Part shown: piece by piece, positions 50,301-62,300 of the stretch
Layout of the letters: each line of letters begins with the position of its first letter
Numbering within the stretch: position 1 is the stretch's first letter
Source: Notospermus geniculatus
Taxonomy: Eukaryota > Nemertea > Pilidiophora > Heteronemertea > Lineidae
DNA: 64,000 nt
NCBI GenBank assembly: GCA_002633025.1
Contig: NMRB01000312.1
Location: 3,469 to 67,468, forward strand
Direction: 5' to 3'
The notes under the pieces: generated by a model
What the model saw: the letters and a program-made list of their open reading frames with translations, nothing else
The model's database searches: none
What the model was told of the DNA's origin: nothing
Translations under genes and position numbers: made by a program

Positions 50301-53300
50301 TCACCTCTCTCATCAGTGCCTAGAGAAGGATGGTGAAGTTAAACAACAGCCAGCAATAGAAGATTAAACATGCCCAAGGAACTATCAGGCCAAACCATTG
50401 GGAAAATCAGGGGTGCAACCACTTCCAGATGCGATGCTCATTTACCAAAAGTCTTTGACAACCCAGTCACATTTCGAGCGCAGAGCTTTGTACAAAGACA
50501 GGCAAAATGCCAGTGTGTTGTCCCTCAAAGCTGTAGTCTCGCTTGGCCAGACGCTACGGGCTCACCCCTTCGGTAAGCCACACTCCGCGTCTGGCTCTTT
50601 TAGAGATTAACAGTCGTGAAGCCCGCGTGGTGGCAGCACGGGTCCTTGAATTTTTCAGTCCTGGAAGTAGTTTCCTGGAATTTCCACAGCAATTATGAAT
50701 GAGAAAGCGTGGTGATTGGCTCGAGCCAATTGGAGTGCCATCTAGTGGTGTTAACGGCTTTTCAGCCCAAAAAGTGCCAGTGTATGGAAGACCGGGACGT
50801 CGGATACACACTGAGGTCGAGTGTATCAAAGCTGCTGATCAAGTTCTTTATAGTTCTGACCCTATTCTCAGTTTAACATACACAACTGTTACTCACAGCA
50901 TGTTTCTCAATCTGTTTCTTGCACAGCTCCACGGAGCTGACATTGAGGGCATTGTGTGACATGATCCTGAACGACATCTGTAAGATCCACTTCTCACAAT
51001 CCTGGAGACCTTCCTGGTACTCATGATGCTCGTCATACTCTCCTTGCAGTTTCTTCACAATCTCCTGGAATGAAGAAAACTCATTTTAAAGACAGATTTG
51101 CCACTTTTCTGGGTTTATACAGGCCTTTTCTTCCATTTGTGATGTCCAGCCCTCAATTTTACAATGTATTTGGTAGTCGCACAGCATATTTTTCTAAAAG
51201 ATAACTTACATTTGCTCTCTTCTTGAGCTTGTCGTAGTTCTCCTTCATCTCAAAGACAGACTGGTTGAGCTCCTTGTCGGGGTGGCTGGCCTGGATCTGT
51301 TTGGCAACATCCACCAGATCATCAATCTGCTTGTTGTGGTAGATGATGTCAGTCTGGGCAGCCTGCAAGTGACAACGATTAACATCTATATAGCATCCTT
51401 CTGGTCATACCCTTTTTCTTATGACTCACTGCCCACATTTTCCGAAAGACTACTTTGGGACATCCTGATAATCTCAGGTCATTTACGGTCGTACCCTCCC
51501 TCAATGAACCAAGTGCGAGAAGGGGAGCCGGTTGTGAAGACCCTGGGTGCGAGGATGACTGTGGGAGAGCATTGGACTTTTGTCTCATAGCCAGAACACA
51601 AGGAACGATGCAACGATGTCAACTTTCGACAGCCCCTAACTCCTCAGTAACTCCAAAGGAGGTGAAAATCACTAGATTATGGACAGACCATGCTACTTGT
51701 GAAATCTTCCACACTGGATTGCACCAAAACAAGATGAACAAATTCAACAACTTACTTTGTATTTATCCAACTGTTGTTTCTTCTCCATCAGGTCGACCTT
51801 GTGTTCTGGCTCGGGTAGCAGCAGATTCTCAATGTCCAGCATCCATTTCAAGATCAGGTCGTAGCTCTCTTCATACTCATTATACTTGATGAGGGACTTT
51901 TCCAGGTTCGTGCTACAGATGTTGATGTTGCCCTGGAGGTTGTCCCAAGCTTCCTTGAGTTTGTCTATCTGCTCCTGGATCTTCTTGCGGCCCTCTGGTG
52001 TGGCATTCCTCAGGACCTTTTGACTGAATTCGCACACTTGGTTCAGCCTGGTGTGGCCGTCATCAAGATTGGCATTGATCTCCTGAAATTTTAGACATTA
52101 TCGTTAAATCAGACAATTAAATTACCAGATTTTTACACCATATGTAACCCATCACAGCAAAACCAGTCGCATGTTGCTCTTAGCTTGGCCGGATGAGACC
52201 AAATGTTTGTCAGTTTCCATCTGTTATGAAATCTAAAGCAATCTATTTTTTCCTTCTCTCCTGGTGTCATCTTAGTTCACTGAGCCTCACCTTCTGAGCA
52301 ACATGCGACTGATTTTGCTGTGACGGGTCACATATTACATGCTACTATGACAGTCAAAAAGCTCAGATTGGTGGCTAAAATTCCCTGATAATCGAGTTTT
52401 ATCAGTCAAAATTATCAGTTAAAATTCCCTGATAATCGAGTTTTATCAGTCAAAATTATCAGTTAAAATTCCCTGATAACTGAGTTTTATCAGTCAGTCA
52501 TGAGTTTGAGGTTTGTCATCAAAGAAGACAAATGAATACTAACCCGCACAGAGTCAATCCGGCCTTCAATCTCCTGCCAGTCACCAGATGTATCATGACA
52601 TTTCATCAACTTCTCTGCAGCACCTTCCAACCACTGGGCACAGTCGCCATAAGCGATCTCATATGCTCGCTGATCCTTGACTGCCTGCTCCATTTGACTG
52701 GTCAGATCCTACAACAGACGAAAATATAAATGCTAAGGATTCGGCCACCTAGTTCCTTGTTCGTTAGTTCTGCATACCCATACCTATAGTCATCCTAAGG
52801 TTTACGTCAACTGGTTTCTTGTTATTCAGTACTCAAAACCATTTTCATCTTATGGATAAAATCAATCAGTTCCTTGCTTATCAGTACGTGCTCAACACTT
52901 TTGTCATTCTAGGATGGAGTCGGTCAGTTTCTTGTTTATCAGTACGTACTGAGTACCTTGTCATTCTAGGATGGAATCGGTCAGTTTCTTGTTCATCAGT
53001 ACGTACTGAGTACCTTGTCATTCTAGGATGGAGTTGGCCAGTTTCTTGTTTATCAATACGTACTGAGTACCTCGTCATTCTAGGATGGCGTTGGTCAGTT
53101 TCTTGTTATCAGTACGGAGTACCTATTCATCTTTAGGATTTAGTCAGCCTATTCCTTGTTTATCAGAGGTGAACACCCTTTCCCTTTCTCAGTCCATTCT
53201 GCTGCTTCCAGATGCATCAACTATTCTTTGACACTATTAAGCCATATAGGCATAGCAATATATACATCCATTTGCCATCCTTAAAGCAATGCTGTTATAG

Positions 53301-56300
53301 AAACATGCAACTAGTATGATTGGATGATCCATGATACATGACAAACTCATAATAAAAGATATGTCACTGTGATGTACTTTAAGTCAGGATGTCCTGCAAT
53401 GCAGGGCTGTCGGTACACTACACATAAGATGTGGCAGATACTCTTGTGAAGATTTCTGGCTGAAGTACTGTCCTGGTACTTTAATTCTGACCACTGGGTC
53501 TCCATTTCAGAGTCAGTGAGACACAGAACAGACACCATGAAATGAACTGGAACTTGCAACTGGAACAGCAAAACCAGTCGCCTGTCGCTCTTTTAGCTTG
53601 GCAGGTTGAGACCAAATGTTTGTCAGTTTCAATACTGCCTGTCTGTTATGAAATCTGAAATTTTTTCCATTCTCTTCTGGTGTCATCTTAGTTCGTTGCG
53701 GCTCACCTACTGAGTGACACGCAACTGGTTTTGCTGTGGAGGGTCACATATGGGACAAGTAGGGCTTTGTCAAGTGACATGTTACATGGATTATATCAGA
53801 AGTCCTGATAAATGTTCGATTCTTACACCACGGCAGAGGGACAAAATCAAGCAAGGGTTCAATAAAATTGCAAAGGCTTGAAAACAAATCAGGGGGTCGT
53901 ATTTTAGAACCTTCCTTAACGTTAAGGTCCACCTTAAGTCTATTGTAAAACCATCGAGAACAATAGATTTAAGGTGGACCTTAATGTTAAGGAACATTCT
54001 AAAATACGGCCCAGGGTGTGGACTGGTTAGATACAAGGGGTATAGGGAAAATGATATTCACAAAAGAAGAAATAGGGAATTGAGGTATGGGAAATCAGCA
54101 AAAGTTTCCAGGAAACATTGGAAATATGGACCTTTCTGATGAATATAAATTCTACTTCTGTCAACATGATGTTGACCAATGAAAATGAAATCCTGAATTA
54201 AAGCTACCCAGATGTACGAACATGCATATGAAAAACATGCAGGTGAAAAAAACACGGTGAAAAAATGCCCATGTCAAAAAGCTGACAACTGAAAAACTGA
54301 AAATGGTTCACTGATGGTAACACATGAATTGTGAGCGGGCTGTGAAACAAGCAATATTACAGTACACAGAACAGAGCACAAGTTACACCATTCAACACCA
54401 GAAGTTATACTGTAAATCACTACATAATAATCAGTTTTAGGAGGAAGTCTTGCTTCAGACAAGCAAAATTTCAGGTGAAAGTCCAAACAGTATCATGTGT
54501 GTAATTCATTCATTCAAGAACCATTTTGGTATGACACAGAATCGTCCTTCAAATTTCACTTTGACAACCTAACTTCTGGTATGAATGGTATTAAGGTAAG
54601 CTGGCTTTTGGGTGTTTCATGACCAGGCATCGCCACAACGCAAACAACTTACTGCCTCAGCATCCTGTGAGGAGACAAAAGAATGATTGAGGTGATGAAA
54701 CAAGTGAGAGGCAGACGAGGTGAATTGATGAATCGAGAGTAGATGAATCGATGAATCGAGAGAAGATGAATCAATGAATATGAAAGCAATGCAACCAATG
54801 CAAGAAGACATTTCCCTGTCACGAGGCCTCTGATTCCACTTCGTAAATATGGATCCAAAGGCTATTGATGAAGGTAGGCTTACATTACCTGACGTAATTA
54901 AGTTGGATTTGATATCCCTGATACACAAAATGTCACATGACAATAAAACCGATCGTGATGAAATATTCAAGAAAGCAGACATGAAGAACAACAAAATCCC
55001 ATGCAGATATGGTGCTGGTTCCGCTGATGTTGTCACTCACCTTTGCAGACGAGAGAAGAGACTGGTATTTGGTGGACATTTGCATCATTTCATTGGACAC
55101 TTGGGGATCGAGGGTGTTCTGACGGATTGCCTGAGCAAGCTCTGTGAGCTTCTCCAAGTCAGGTTTATGGTTGGCGACATCATCGTGAAGAGACTAAAAA
55201 TCAACAAGATGACAGGATAAAGCAACACATTCGGCAAACAATGTCGAGCTTCAAACATCTTGGATACATGTAATGTAGATCTCTCTTTTCTGCAGCATGT
55301 CATTGACTTGTATTCACCCGTAAAACTGTCATATCCCAGAACTTACAAGGGAGAGGTTGAGAAAGCCTGAGAGGCCTACCTCACAAAGCCTGAAGGCCTT
55401 TTGCTTCTCCTCCAATGTCGTTTGTCCATTTTTGACGCCCTTCAACTCGGCCTCAGCGCTCCGCATCCACCGCGCAAACTTCTCTTTCTCATCCTGGTAC
55501 TCTTTCCACTTGAGCACACAATTCTCCATATTATCCTTGGCGTCACGGATGCCGTCACCGACACCACCAAACTCCTTCTTCAAATCCTCAATCTCTTTCT
55601 TTAATTTCTCACGCTCCTCTGGCGGAAGCGAGTTCAGCATCTTATCACTCAGCTCCAACAAAGGCTGCAGAAGTTTAGCTTCATCCGAGTCGAATTCTTC
55701 TCCAAAACCATCCAACTTGCCGATCCTGGCTTGAATGTCATGTTTGTCACCAGTGGTGTCGCTGAGGCGGCCTAACTTCTGACGTGCCCGCTGGACGAAT
55801 TCCATCGCATTGGCATATTCTTTCTTAAATTGGTCGCTGTTTGCTACATCCGCCTGGAGTTCCGTCACATTGTCCTGCAAGAAATAACGTATAGACAAAT
55901 CCCAAATTGACGAAAATGAGAAAGATCTGCGCACTACCACCGAAATCGGAAACACAACCTCCGTCTGAAACTGAATGATGTGACACAGAGAACCCCACGA
56001 CAGTGACTTGGACGACATTGCGTCAGACTCGACCATTGCTGAATCATGGATTGCGTCACGTCAGCTGGTTTCAGATCGAGGTTGTGGTTGCGATTGTGGC
56101 GGAAGTATGCAGATCTGCGAATTCGAGAATCGTCTATTGTTTGCTCAGGTTATGAACAAAATGAGTTATAAGCATCACTACTTGTGGAGGTCTGTTTCCA
56201 CCATGTTGCTTTCAAGGACACCATGTACTTCTTTCCTGCAACACAACAGGTCAAGAGCTGATAGACACGACAGCTATGGATGAAGGGCGATGGAACCAAG

Positions 56301-59300
56301 CAGCAAGTGCAGGCAACAAGGCCTGACACGGAATTTTAATTGTATCCAACTCCAATACCTGGCATTCAGCACTCAGCTCATCATACTTCTTCAGCAACTC
56401 CTCAATCTTATCGCCAAGGGGTGTACCCTTCAGGTCTTTGAGCATCTCACGTAACTTCTCAATTTGAACGTCATGCCCTAACAGGTCCTGCATCAATGCC
56501 TGAAATAAGAACGAAGTGTGTCAAACTACAGGCAATACAGCTCAGTCATGATGTAGTACAACTGAAGCACCTGCATCTGCTACATGTACCTCCTTGCAAG
56601 AAACAGTAAGATCCCTTATACCGTAAAGTGAAATATTTTCGCGTCCTAAATGTTCGCGTATGGCCGAAAAATCCCACATTCGCGGGGAGAAATATTCGCG
56701 GTGAAGGGCCTTTGTCAAGTTTTCCGCATGGCGGGGTATCAATGGAGAATGTATTCACGGAGAAAAATTTTGGCGGGCTCCGATGCAGTTCGCGATTTTC
56801 GCGAGAATTCTTCCCCGCGAACATATTTCGCTTTACGGTAGCATGTTTTGGTGGGTTCTCTTTCTCTATTTCAGGCACTTTCTTCTTGAAATCCTGCAAG
56901 TCAGGTGGTGATTGGTACCAACACCAACTGATATCCCTACTGTACCTTGTACTTCTCAAGTTTAGCCCTCTTGTCTCCACCATCTTCATCTAATTTCTTC
57001 ATCTTGGCTTCAACATCCTTCAGCCAAGTATCCACTTGGTTCTGTGTTCTGTCCAGCTCAGCCAACTTGGACGAAGCCTTCTCTAATTCGGTCTTATCTT
57101 CGGTGATGTTGATCTTCAGCTTGTCATATTCGACCTTGGCTTCATCGAGATCTTTGTGGATCTGGCGTACTCCTTCTCGGTTGGTGTTCGGGATGGTCTT
57201 CTCACCATACGTGTTGGCATTGCGGAGTTTGCAATGGCCTTGGTCGAGTGAGGCTTGTAGGTCCTGAAAGATTACACCAAATTGAAAGAAGATGTTCAGA
57301 ATGTGTCATACTCTGTGAGCTGGCAGAATCACAGCTCGAAGTTAATTGCAGAAAGATAGTAGTAGCAGGGATTTTCAAGTGGGACTGCAGCAATAGACGA
57401 TTCTCAAATTCGCAGATCTGCGCACTTCCGCCGAAATCTCAACCAGAACCTCAATCTGAAACCAGGGAAGTGACATAATCCATGATTCAGCAATGACCGA
57501 CTCTGACGTAACGTCTTCGACGTCACTCTCATGGGCTTTCTGCGTCACGTCATTCAGCTTCAGACCGAGGTTGTGGTTGAGATTTCGGCGGATGTGCACA
57601 GATCTTTGTCATTTATGTCAATTTGAAAATGGTCTATATTCAGTTTCAACATACCATGATGTTGGAAAGCCCAGCGTCGACATCGTCCCTCTCCTTGGAC
57701 GCTGGATCAATCTTCCTGAGTTTCTCTTGAGTATCCAACAACCAGTCATTGAAGTCATCCATGGCCTCCTGGTAGTTGGCATGGTCACCATAGTTGGATT
57801 CAAGTTTCTTGCATTGCTCCTGAAAACAGTGAATAAACATTTGAAACAGGCCCCAAAGAGTCATTCTTAGCCAGCAAGATAACCCACTCTAAATCACACC
57901 ATGGTTTGAACCAACAGTTCCCTAAAGGCAAGTCAACTACCCATGCCACTACACCACTGCTGCTCCTCAAACACTCAAGCAAGAGTGAGAACTTACCATT
58001 GATTGAGAGACTAGTCCTTGGTATTTTGTCGTAAGTTGGGTAATGTTGTGCGAGATTCTTGCATCGGCGTTCGTCTCCAGAAGAGCTTGGGCACGTTGGT
58101 TGACCTCATCCAGCTCATTCTGGTGATCCAGGATTTCTTGATGGTTGTCCTGAAAGTGCAAATAATTTCTTACAGAAGTGAAAGGTAGAGACAAAAGGCT
58201 CAATTGGCGATTCATCATTGATGGGTTCTTTACCACCACAATGCCTTATTAGTGACACTTACGCTTGCCCATAATTTTCTACGTCAGAGTTCCCCATGCA
58301 GAGTCAACCTGCCGAAGAAAAATCTCTCATGTGCCAGAGCACGGTACGGTACAGGGATGCAGCAACAAGGGATTATGAAATCAGATCTGATTACTCTACT
58401 TTGTCATTCCTTACCTGGTACTTTTCAAGCACTGCCTTCTTGTCGGTGAGCATGGGTTGAAGTGGTACATTGCCCTTGAGGAATGACGCCATCTTGTTCA
58501 TCCAGTCGGAGAACTCATCCTTGCCGGTTTCAAAGTTGTCCCACTTGTCAAGGCAGTCGTCAAGATCCTTCTCGGCTCCATCAAGCTCACCCCTGGAGAA
58601 GAAACATGATTTTTTATAGTAGGCCTATTTTCAACTTTATGCAGTAGGCCTATGGTCCATGGATTGGACCTACACCAAGTTTAAAACAGCAGATCAACTG
58701 AAACTTCGAGACAGACAAGTCATATCAACAGAACTTAGAGGTCACACCTAACACCACATAAGGTCCAGTCCAAAGATTGGCTTCACCTGTATGTACAAGA
58801 TGTGCACATTCGTAAATTTACCCACTACCATAACTCCCACATTTGGACGATACATGTATGGTTAAATATTCAAAGTAATTTGAATGCCTCTCCTAAACGC
58901 ATACCAGTACTTACTTGAACTCGTTGAACTCCTTTTGCATGGCATCAATATCAGCCCGGATTCTTGTCTGTCCAGGAAGTGATGTATCAGGAAGAAGCTT
59001 CTCACCCATGGCCACAGCCTTCTCCAGCTTGTCCTCTCCATCGAGGAGGGCTTCTTCGAGGGACTGCAGAAGAGGATGGAACACTGGTTACCTATCAGCC
59101 TTTAGCAGAGTTTTCAATACCGTCACTTATGTACAGACTCCAGTCATGGCCCTTCCCACTTGTGTCACCTTGGACCATCTTTCCCGAGGCATTCCAGATA
59201 CACAGTACCTGGTGGGTAGAACCCCCTCCCCCCTCAACATAGTTCGCACACCATCATCAACAGATTTCAGGCTCTCTTTGAGATGCCGTAAAGGGGCATC

Positions 59301-62300
59301 ATGGGAGTATCGGCTCTCTGTCGCAACAGATGCCAGACATGATTTTCAAAATCTGATTTTCTCCCATTATTTGGCGGCCGTGTACATACCTTGGTCCTTT
59401 CTATCTTATTCTTCACAGCATCCTTATCACCATAGACGTCAGAGCAGGCGGCCAGCTTCTCCCTGGCACCACGGAGCCAAGAGTTGTAGTTGGTACAGGC
59501 CTCCTGGTATGCCTGGTGATCCTCAACCATCTGCTCATTCTTCTTGACTGCATCCTATGAACAAGTACAGAGAAGGTTAAGCTTCAAAGAACACAATGTC
59601 TTACAGTTAAGTCATCTGTGAGCCGCTCTGGCAAAACCAGACGCTTGTCGCTCTTACCTTGGCAGGTTGAGACCAAATGTTTGTCAGTTTCAATATTGGC
59701 TGCCTATTGTGAAATCTGAAATTCTCTCCTGGTGTCATCTTAGTTCGTTAAGGCTCAACTTCTGAGCGACAGTTAGTGTCTGGTTTTGCCAGAGTGGCTC
59801 ACATTTAGGTTCCAACCTAGAAGACGAGGCCTAGTCTGTTGTCATTACAGAAGACCTCAAAACAGCACAACATGCTACATGTAGGCGAAGTTGAAGGGGG
59901 TCAACAAAATATGCCCTACATGTAGTCTCAAAACAATGTTTCTCCCTCTCTGAGTACTAAATATCAGGGTTGTTTTTTGCTATAATTATTCAGCAAGGGT
60001 CAATCAGAGGGTCTAAATGTTGATGAATCAACTGTACTTATGTGGAAAATAGAACATGTAGGCCTATATTTCAGAATCAGTAATGCATAATGCTAAGTTA
60101 CCATGGCAACACAACAACAGTCACCTACCTCGAGTTCATGAAATGGAAAACTGAGAATTATTAGAGAACTACCGTAGGGGATAACTAAACACCTAGAAGG
60201 GGAAACAGTTGGGAGAAGAACAACAACGTAACACACACCAACAATCACCAAGATTTTTATTTGAAATCAAGTACATGAAATATGTATCAGTTGACTCTGA
60301 AAGAAAATTCAGATTAAGAACAGAATATGGAACATTCAGTCATCTACAAAATCAGAACATACTTTTTATGTAAATACCCCCAAAACACCCTGGAGCACCA
60401 ACATTTCCTAACAGACTAAACCGGCAGGCACAAATAACATTGCAACCAACTTAAGCTAACAACCATTTCACCAATATACATGTAGTGAAAATACTGATCA
60501 ACAACCAAGTGTGACCGTTCCTTTCCAATAATCAATACAAGCATCTACGCCACCAAAATATTTACAACGAAGCCAAAAATTATTACCTCTGCCATTTCTT
60601 TCAGTGCCTCATACTTGTCCTTGACCTCTGCCATCTGACTGGCAAGTTGACTGCCCGGACTCTTTTGCTCCAGTTCCTGGGCCTTGGCCAGCACCGACTC
60701 GATCATGTGTTGGTGGGAAATGATATCCTGGTCCTGACTCTGCAAACGGATTTAGATAGTTTGATAACATTTGGAGCTGTTGGGGTCAGTGTTGATGGAA
60801 CACCTAAGATACATCTTGAGTTTCATTCAAATTCATGACTATTGTCTGCCCATGAAGTCAGAGTCTGCCCCAATGAGGTCAGCATCTGCCCCCATGAAGT
60901 CAGCGTCTGCCCCATCTGCGAGGTCAGTGTTTGCCCATGAAGTCGACGTCCTTATTTGCTTATGTTTTTCTGCAGTCGACGTATGTCCCCATGAAGTCAG
61001 CATCCACCGCCATGAAGTGACCGTCTGCCCCATGAAGTCAGCATCTGCCCCAAATGAAGTCCGCGTCTGTCCATGAAGTTTTCCTTGGCAGAGATATCCA
61101 CATGGGGAAGTACAGAGGATGTCGTCTGCTTATGCTTCGAAGATATCAATATCTCTTACCTTGGCCTTCTGCAGCTGAACCTTCTTCTCACTGAGGTCAA
61201 CTTTTGGCTCAGTCTCCTTTACTTTCTTTTCCATATCTTTCAACCATTTCAAAACCTGGTCGTTATTATCATCAAAGTCCGTCCACTGGAGCAGGCATGT
61301 CTCCAGGGTGATCTTCGTATCACTGATATTGGCTAGGAATTCATCCCAGTCACGCTGCAGGGCATGAAGTTCCTGTCGGATGAAGTCACGCCCCTCGAGG
61401 TTGGTGTTTGCCATTGTTTTCTCGCCCAGGGTGTTGGTTGTGTGAATCATGCCCTGGCCTTCCTCCCTCAGGACAACAAATTCCTGGAAGTCAAACAGGT
61501 TTTGGATAAGTATCGATCAATTTTCTGACCCATGTGGTTTCATCGTGGGAGCGATCAAGGCCAAACCCTCCTGCAAATCATCTCAGAAGTGTAAAGCCTT
61601 TGAGTACTATGACATCTGCAAGTTTTCAGAACCAGAATATTGAATAGCTCTACAGAAAGTTCTCAAGCAAACTGATGACTGGCAGTTCTTGGACGACAAA
61701 GTTGGCAGTGCTCAACTTCCAATCCAGAGTGCTTTGTCAGAAACTGGTAGTAGGTCCTACCTGTAGTTTCTCCAGCTGTGACTGTATGCTGTATCTGTCT
61801 CCTGAAGTGTCGGCACAAACTGACAGCGTCTCTTCTGTTTCGTTCAGCCAGGCCAGGCACTCCGCGTACGAATCTTTGTACTGATGGTGGTCCTCCATGT
61901 TGGTCTCAAACTTCTTCAACATGTCCTGAAAACGAAGAAAGGACAAAGTCAGACAGGAGTTAAAACCACTGTTTATCATTAACTCACTGACACCTCTCAG
62001 AACAAGTTACTGGCCAGTTTACTTGGGGTTGAGAAAACTGACTGAGCTGGTACTAATTCTGAGAAGTGCTGAGTGCCAGGTTTGCAAGCTTTCCATTTTT
62101 AATACTTTCTGATCTAATTGAGTGCATAGAAATCATCCCCGGAACTTAAAGAATGTAGTTCCTCATCAGTGAACTTTGTACACACATGTACACACAGGAT
62201 GTAGGCCAAGCCATATTTGTAAATGTGCTCACTGCACTCTTTTCTTGGCAAAATGATACACACCTTTGAGACAGACATCAAAGCAGCATATCGAGCATTC

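Larger units (their letters stand above)
49617..51375. repeat. Allelic overlap block D2
   Basis: Starts right after the n at the word TATTTATCACGATCTGAAGA, which also opens block D1, and ends where D1 ends. Carries allele B of E23, E22 and E21, the SINE and a 292-bp insertion. Confidence 0.85.

Noticed and set aside
48174-51375. Tandem duplication of a three-exon block as a true gene feature
   Set aside because: The copies end and start at a single n and match end to start, which fits an unmerged allelic overlap better.
52819-53136. A plus-strand protein with internal VILGW repeats
   Set aside because: The frame exists only because the minisatellite unit is close to a multiple of three. The opposite strand is open as well.
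56546-56993. Open frames on both strands near 56.6 kb
   Set aside because: They run through a MITE with TTCGCG-rich inverted arms and have no splice or family support.
60771-61076. A plus-strand repetitive protein
   Set aside because: It is a by-product of the CATGAAGTCAGC minisatellite between E7 and E8.
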